Shown in pieces: positions 60,590-64,000 of a stretch of 64,000 nucleotides of DNA. Within the stretch, counting starts at the first letter, position 1; each line of letters opens with the position of its first letter. The notes beneath the pieces were generated by a model. That model had not been told where the DNA came from, searched no databases, and worked only from the letters and a program-made list of their open reading frames with translations. Location of the stretch: contig CM060919.1 in NCBI GenBank assembly GCA_030737875.1, positions 807,905,160 through 807,969,159 of the forward strand, read 5' to 3'. The stretch comes from Allium sativum. Taxonomy: Eukaryota; Streptophyta; Magnoliopsida; Asparagales; Amaryllidaceae. The position numbers and the translations under genes were made by a program.

Positions 60590-61538
60590 CTCATTCGTAC
60601 AATTGTAGTCTTGGTCACAATTTACTATATGGGCTACTTAATTGGAACATAACCATGACAACGATAAAGATGATTTCATACTCCAGTACCCCATTTTATT
60701 TTCACTTTCCGGCTGAGTAACAGGAACGCACCGGTATGTTTTGTTTAAGTTTAAAAGATTTCGGTACCCCGTTACTAAAACTTCATTTACATACAGACCG
60801 CTATTAACAAAAATAAAAATACCGGTGAGACGAGCAATGTGTCAGGATCCCAAAAATGTAATAATATAAACAAGTTAACTCATTCTCTGGAATCCCAAAA
60901 TGCTGATTGAGGGTGTAAAATACTCCATATAGGCAGTTGCTTATTTTACGAATTAAAAATTACAGTAAAATTATATAAATTAAATTATAACTACGTCTTA
61001 AATATCTTGTCCAAATTCAAAATAAATATTTTATTATAATTAAATAATCATTTTGGTTCATAAATGATTCCATAGCGACTATTCGAAAATTTGATTTGGA
61101 CATAACTCACCATCTATAAGACGAAATCCCGATTTTTCACTTCTATCAGAAAAATACAATTAATTAGATTCTAACTTTTCTTGTTTCGAAGAAATCTGAC
61201 TTATAGTGGATCCTATATACTCAGTTGAAGTTCAAAACGCCCAATTATGAACTACCGCGATGTTACGAGCTCGTTTATAATTGTATTATAAGTTAATACA
61301 TTCAACTGTTGTTTAAATAATATATTCGTTATTATAACTCGAATACAAATTCAGTTAAATATCTTATATTATCGAGTTTACACAATATTATCAATTCAAC
61401 TTATTTTTGACTATTTCAGAAATTTACTATTCCACTATTTAAAATAATTAAATAATAAAAATTATTTAACTCAAGTTATTGATATTTAAATAACTAAATA
61501 AATAAATTATTCAATCACTAAATATAAGGGATGTTACA
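60590..61538 (-). mobile_element. 5' LTR of element C, second segment (to its outer end)
   Basis: Continues the C LTR from 19475. Parallel to 12576-13522 in the partner. On the minus strand it starts TGTAACATCCC at 61538. The sequence beyond 61539 (AATATTATTTGAG) has no counterpart in C, so this is the element border. The matching left border is lost, so the target duplication cannot be checked. Confidence 0.8.
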
Positions 61539-62205
61539 AATATTATTTGAGTTATCTTATTTAATGTTCATGTATTAATTAACGTTGATGTTCGGTTAAT
61601 GTTTTTCATTAACGTAAAATTGAAGAATTCATACAACTAGAAATCAATCTTTCAATTCAGGATTACACTGTGTGTTTTAACATTAAAGTGACAATGTCAC
61701 ATAATTATAAATTGATCGCTGATGTAAGTAATTCTATTATTTGATATTTAATACAGTTTCAAACCGAACTAAACCAAACCGGACCATATTACAATAAAAC
61801 CGAACTGTAACCGAACCATTTGAATGGTTAGCATAATGGTTTCTATTTTGACAAACGTTTGATGCGGTGCGAAAACGCTTTGGGCTCCAAACCGCACCAG
61901 ACCGAACCACACCCGCCCCTATCAAGAATACAAAAATATCTCATTTAAGCCTTATAATAGAGTGAAAATTTAAGTTAATCCACTCGTGAATTAACTTACA
62001 AAATAGTTGTAGATTAACTTATTAAAATAAAATGGTGGATTAACTTATTAAAATTATGTATTAAAATAAAAATTATAATTTTAAAATATTTAAAAATACT
62101 AGGTACCAAACATACGAAGCATATATTCAGTTTATGATGATACCCTCTCTTCCAAGTCATTAATTATAGATTCTACTGCAATAAATAAAAATTAAAGGAG
62201 GAGTT
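61539..62205. other. Old A/T-rich intergenic sequence with a possible hAT-MITE remnant
   Basis: No gene seen. 61735-61925 is rich in ACCGAACC/AAACCGCACC motifs and ends CACCCGCCCCTA; its complement TAGGGGCGGGTG followed by TGGTTCGGT resembles the terminus of plant hAT-type miniature elements, but no opposite end or 8-bp duplication was found. 61950-62060 has short GATTAACTTATTAAAAT repeats. Confidence 0.3.
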
Positions 62206-62365
62206 TAAAGCATCTCCAACAAAGGGAGAATTCATGTTACATATCTTGAATTGAGGGGGAAAATGGCCCCAACAGATGTTACATTGTGTAAAATTTAAGC
62301 TAATGTTACGGGCTCATTTCAGATTGCTTGGGGTCACGAGCCGATAGCGCGCGCCGACTTTATCG

Positions 62366-62431
62366 GCTCGTGAAGTTGCGAGCCGATTTTTTCGGCGTGC
62401 GCCGGAAAAATCGGCTCGCGACTTCACGAGC
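62366..62431. repeat. G/C-rich fold-back with GAGCCGAT motifs
   Basis: GCTCGTGAAGTTGCGAGCCG continuing ATTTTTTCGGCG (62366-62397) is the near-perfect complement of 62400-62431 with a 2-base loop; I count two mismatches in 32 pairs. GAGCCGAT or ATCGGCTC recurs several times in 62335-62450, extending the fold-back with a bulge. Possibly subterminal transposase-binding repeats. Confidence 0.8.
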
Positions 62432-62693
62432 TAATAAATCGGCGCGTGACTAGTTTAGAGTTTAATTTTTTTTCCCTTATCCTACCTTATTTTCTAATAT
62501 GACAAAATAAAATCGTTATTATTTTCATAGAATAAACTAATTTGGAACATAATAATAGATGATTAATAACCCTTACAAATACAAGAGAATGCGATGGTAC
62601 AATAGAAAAGAACAACATCAGTACTGCATACATGATCGATAAGTTTGGACAAGCATAAAATAAAACACGAATTCAGATAAGGGTGCTTCATAA

Positions 62694-63090
62694 CTAGGTA
62701 TCGCCATAGTGGTTACATAAATGATTCATAAGATCCTTCTGCAACCGGTTATGGAGTTGTGCATCTATGAACATAACCTGACGGGTTAAATGAATGTTGA
62801 AGTCCTCCTCTGTTAATGGTCGGTTTTGTCGGAATACTTGCGGTGGTTGCGAAGCACCCTCGTAATCGCAGTGACATTGCTCTTCATCCATATCTCTTTC
62901 ATCTTCTATAATCATGTTGTGAAGAATGATGCAAGAAAACATGATTGTAGACATCTTTTTCCTAGACCACAATCGACACATGGATTACTTATCATTGCAA
63001 ATCTAGATTGTAAAACACCGAAAGCACGTTCTACATCTTTCCTTTGTCCCTCCTACATCTCCGCGAATTTGATTTGTTTAGGATTCAATG
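62694..63090 (-). pseudogene. PIF/Harbinger transposase C-terminal fragment
   Basis: Harbinger-type transposases are DDE enzymes that cut and paste elements between TWA target sites; related plant genes are annotated HARBI1/ALP1-like. The minus-strand reading gives RKDVERAFGVLQSRFAMISN, then after a 1-base frameshift RLWSRKKMSTIMFSCIILHN and MIIEDERDMDEEQ, ending LHNRLQKDLMNHLCNHYGDT and a stop at 62694. The VERAFGVLQ(x)RFA and CIILHNMIIEDER segments are hallmarks of the family C-terminus. An in-frame stop precedes the first motif (EM*EGQRKDV), and everything upstream, including the N-terminal helix-turn-helix and most of the catalytic core, is removed by the LTR starting at 63097. It cannot be active. 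Confidence 0.85.
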
Positions 63091-63096
63091 GATTTG

Positions 63097-64000
63097 TGTG
63101 AAGACCCGTAACCTCCCCGTAAAGGAAAGCGTCGGATAGTTCGAGAACAAACCACAACAGAACGCATACAGAAGAACATTTCACTATATATTACGACAAT
63201 GCATCAGATTACAAGAATATACAGAGTATGAATAAATATTACACAGAAATATCAGAGATTTAAATTACATTTAAATATATAGCAGCGGAAAATAATACAA
63301 TACACAACTAGAAGAGATATACGGATACAAAGCTTTCCGGATATCGTTCCAGCTGTAAACCAGGATCCTGTGAATATAAATCTGCAAAACCGAAACTACT
63401 AGCTGCCCGTGTCAAAATAGGGGCACCCAGAGTTTAGGTTAAAACAATAAACTCCAGGTCAGTCATGTGACTGGTGTGAGAACTAAAACAGTTATAAATC
63501 TTTATTTTCAAAGCTAGGTAAATCAAGGGACCACGCCGTATAACACGGAACGGGTTTCCTCCCAAGAATACCAGTGCATAAAACAAACAGCGCAATGTTA
63601 AATAAAGGAAAATGAAGCTATTATAAGACCCAGGTCCTATCACACAATGCAACGCAAGCCGGGGGATAGGGTTTTTACCTTATAATAACCAAGAATGCTT
63701 GATACGTTTAAAAGAAATCATTTTGATACTATTATAGGTGTATAGTGTATAAAACAACTTCAAATCATAAGTATCAATCATAGGCGGCATTAATGCCCCA
63801 TACCACTATGTCGCCATATATAGGTTATACAATCAAAATCGCAAAGTCACGTATTTGGAAATTGGATTTCCATCTATGAACCGAGGCAAAAGATAGTCCT
63901 CAACCGATTCGAGACGCTCTAGCCCGCCCCTCAGGACCCAGACTCAGGTGGGCCCTTGGATCATCAAGGCCGGTCCACCGATGTGGATTAAAATGCCTGA
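63097..64000 (-). mobile_element. D-type LTR, 3' end (reverse, runs off the window)
   Basis: Plus strand begins TGTGAAGACCCGTAACCTCC, the complement of the D LTR terminus, and follows the last 0.9 kb of the D LTR with scattered differences. Contains the CAGTC/GACTG hairpin (about 63459-63472) and the TAAG/CTTA stem (63619-63687). It is a separate, older member of the D family that cut the Harbinger gene. No primer-binding site is seen to its left, so it is either the outer end of an element or a solo LTR. Confidence 0.85.
63619..63687 (-). other. TAAG/CTTA stem-loop of the second D-type LTR
   Basis: TATTATAAG (63619-63627) pairs with CTTATAATA (63679-63687). Relative to element D, both arms changed at the same base pair. 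Confidence 0.6.

Larger units (their letters stand above)
62206..63096 (-). mobile_element. PIF/Harbinger DNA transposon remnant (3' part)
   Basis: Contains the C-terminal part of a Harbinger-type transposase on the minus strand. About 480 bases beyond its stop is a candidate terminus: TAA (62206-62208) followed by AGCATCTCCAAC, a common type of end for plant Harbinger elements, whose target duplications are 3-bp TWA. A G/C-rich fold-back lies just inside. The 5' half is cut off at 63096 by a D-type LTR, so no second end is available. Confidence 0.5.

Noticed and set aside
61735..61925. hAT miniature element
   Set aside because: Only one end looks right. No opposite terminus or 8-bp duplication could be found, so it is mentioned only as a possible remnant.

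Overview
The window is a block of plant nuclear intergenic DNA made almost entirely of nested, gene-less LTR retrotransposons. The plant origin rests on tRNA-iMet-type primer-binding sites, degraded plant gene fragments (pectin acetylesterase, a clathrin-adaptor-like C-terminus, a type-I DnaJ) and a PIF/Harbinger transposase remnant. I found no intact cellular gene and no gag or pol. Open frames longer than 100 codons are few, lack recognisable domains, and lie inside LTRs or leaders. The species cannot be determined from the sequence.

Layout. 1-913 is the 3' end of an internal region, ending in a polypurine tract. 914-6172 is a complete forward LTR (A, 5.26 kb). 6173-8756 is an internal region starting with a primer-binding site. 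8757-10729 is a truncated CACTA-like transposon carrying four host-gene fragments. 10730-13522, 13523-14998 and 14999-19475 are the truncated 3' LTR, internal region and 5' LTR of a reverse element C, whose 5' LTR resumes at 60590-61538. A forward solo LTR (B) starts at 19476, ends at 60584, has a GTTAG target duplication, and is itself split by two insertions. The first is element D (22335-35585), with almost identical 6.1-kb LTRs around a 1.03-kb internal region. The second is a reverse LTR-internal-LTR-internal-LTR array (38699-60410) with an AGATT target duplication. 61539-63096 holds old sequence and a PIF/Harbinger remnant. 63097-64000 is the start of another reverse D-type LTR that runs off the window.

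The insertion order can be read directly: C first, then B into the C LTR (the homologous 3' LTR of C keeps the empty site), B reduced to a solo LTR at some point, then D and the array into B. The CACTA-like element entered or adjoined the other C LTR.

All families (A, B, C, D and the array) look like LARD-type non-autonomous elements: LTRs of about 5-6 kb, internal regions of 1-3.5 kb, no protein. They share noncoding modules despite strong divergence: a 12-bp inverted LTR terminus, a GTGAG/CTCAC hairpin, a TAAG/CTTA stem with compensating base changes, a CAGTC/GACTG hairpin, a small hairpin just after the primer-binding site (also with compensating changes), and a module before the polypurine tract with an AGCC-GCTT-GGCT hairpin. 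These conserved RNA-like structures in elements without proteins are the most interesting signal here. All comparisons were made by eye; no alignment or database search was run.
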